A DNA stretch of 64,000 bases, taken from the NCBI RefSeq assembly GCF_905147365.1, contig NC_056421.1:13162001-13226000 (forward strand), written 5' to 3'. Shown one piece after another: positions 62,846 through 64,000 of the stretch (position 1 is the first letter of the stretch; each line of letters begins with the position of its first letter). Source of the DNA: Aricia agestis. Lineage: Eukaryota; Arthropoda; Insecta; Lepidoptera; Lycaenidae. A model generated the notes under the pieces. The model did not search any database and had not been told where the DNA came from. It worked only from the letters and a program-made list of their open reading frames with translations. The position numbers and the translations under genes are program-made.

Positions 62846-64000
62846 TTTAAAACTAATTGCTGTAGTATAAATAAAAGGCCAAATTCTTCTTGACCACCAA
62901 GATACAGGCTCTGCCTAGTTTGGGGTCCATTGCAATTTGTATGGCTTACGTAACTAAAACAAAATTGTAAGTATATTTTAAACAATTTATTTAGATACTT
63001 GTGAGTTGTGTGCTATAACTTGTGTGTAAACAAAAGTTACTTTTGAAAGCAGATTGTAAAATTTGTTTATGTTATGTAATGGTTCAGAAATAAAGAATTT
63101 TTATACTAATTATATTTTTTTATTTAAATATCTTCTCTTTTCCTACTTTGCAACAAAATACCACAAATTCTAAATAAACCAAATTATAACATTGAGGGTT
63201 CGAATGAAACCAATCAAAAACGAATAAAAGGAAGTTAATAGCCAGAATAATGGCCGTCAAAGTTTACGGGCAATTACAGCAAATGCGATTAATGTGGGCC
63301 AACTTTTAATTTTAAAACTTTTCTTGCGGGAAATATTATGACGCTTATCGGAAAAATTTTGAGTGCATGTGGGATGGTTGCTAAAAAATTCACGTATTCT
63401 TATTTTTACGACTCCACCAGGAGAGTCATAATACTTTTCGACGCACCTAGGTTTACATTTTAAAGTTTTTATCGCGGATTTTGAGCGCGGCGACCCAATC
63501 AAGAAATTCCGTAACGAAAAACACCTAACATTCGTCTAACGTCGTTTCAGTTCGACAAACTTCGGCTCGGTTATAGGTATGGCTGAACTCTGAAGGTGTG
63601 GTTCTCGCCGCATTTGATAATTAAAAAAATCTACGAATAATAAAAATGCTAACCTTTAAATGAATGTGTCAATGGGCGTTACTGGTAAAGGAGAACTGTC
63701 AAAAAAAATTTTTTAAAAGCATCGAAATAGTGCATTGGTTTATAAATTTTACGTAATAATAAATAAAACAAAATTTTTTTTGACAATATTACTTGGATTT
63801 CTAGTTTTTTGTTCAAGTTAAAAAATTATTATAAACAAAGTATTAATTTTTTTTTAATTTTATGGCGTGATCTTGTTAAGTATGTTTATATCAAGGGCTC
63901 CACAAAGTGCAAAATTTTTACGAAAATTATTTAAGATTTTATTTAAAGTACAATGAGGACGGAAGTTCGAAAAAATTTCGTTAGTTAACATTTGTCTAAT
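62846..64000. other. No gene; AT-rich end of window
   Basis: No family recognised. Short frames lack any protein-like composition or motif. Confidence 0.45.

Overview
The window is nuclear DNA from an insect, almost certainly a moth or butterfly (Lepidoptera). It is AT-rich and gene-poor, and dense with repeat types common in lepidopteran genomes: an R1-clade LINE end with the LTQVLTGHGCFG motif, an RTE-clade LINE end with GRPKKKWRDELDAF, a tRNA-headed SINE, a second SINE ending CCCCTTATTTCAT(A)n, and many foldback MITEs. No species is named because nothing here settles it. There are no operons, CRISPR arrays or rRNA genes. I name the repeat families by short signatures because no library search was possible.

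Two genes can be supported, both on the + strand and head to tail: a tandem pair of secreted type-B carboxylesterases (COesterase, alpha/beta hydrolase). Gene 1 (14975-22143) and gene 2 (24496-31142) share intron positions and phases, and exons 1, 4, 5, 6 and 7 have identical lengths (85, 143, 186, 191, 169 nt), so they arose by duplication. Gene 2 reads through 11 exons to a 564-residue product with Ser220, Glu350 and His470 as the likely triad. Gene 1 has an in-frame stop and a 24-A run exactly where the catalytic His should be, so it is either a pseudogene or an assembly error. Both have HQSAF where the family usually has HGGxF at the oxyanion hole. Gene 2 has a GC-AG intron.

Region by region. 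1-14.9 kb: repeats only. These include a MITE (846-1070), a LINE 3' end (2202-2540), a foldback element (2917-3760), a 5'-truncated R1 LINE with a 15-bp target duplication (5763-6585), 41-bp and 76-bp minisatellites (7517-7905, 10005-10500), an RTE LINE end (10832-11390) and several MITEs. 14.9-22.1 kb: gene 1, whose introns are full of repeats, including a three-level nest in the last one. 22.1-24.5 kb: a LINE tail, a TA-flanked foldback and a tRNA-derived SINE with a 14-bp target duplication close to the gene 2 start. 24.5-31.1 kb: gene 2, with two SINE copies in intron 9. 31.1-59 kb: only repeats, among them an unusual non-nested double inverted repeat around a (TA)n tract (43473-44495) and several dated nests (SINE in MITE, MITE in MITE). 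59.2-62.0 kb: a decayed Penelope-like retroelement with reverse transcriptase and GIY-YIG endonuclease remains and short matching ends. 62-64 kb: repeat fragments and featureless AT-rich DNA.

Apart from the esterases, no coding region survives inspection: open frames in the rest of the window are shadows of repeats or of (TA)n. No new multi-gene system is present. The most unusual signals are the altered oxyanion motif in both esterases, the lesion in gene 1, the 43.5-44.5 kb inverted structure, the perfect 27-bp hairpin in the R1 3' UTR, and a hammerhead-like relic at the end of the Penelope element.
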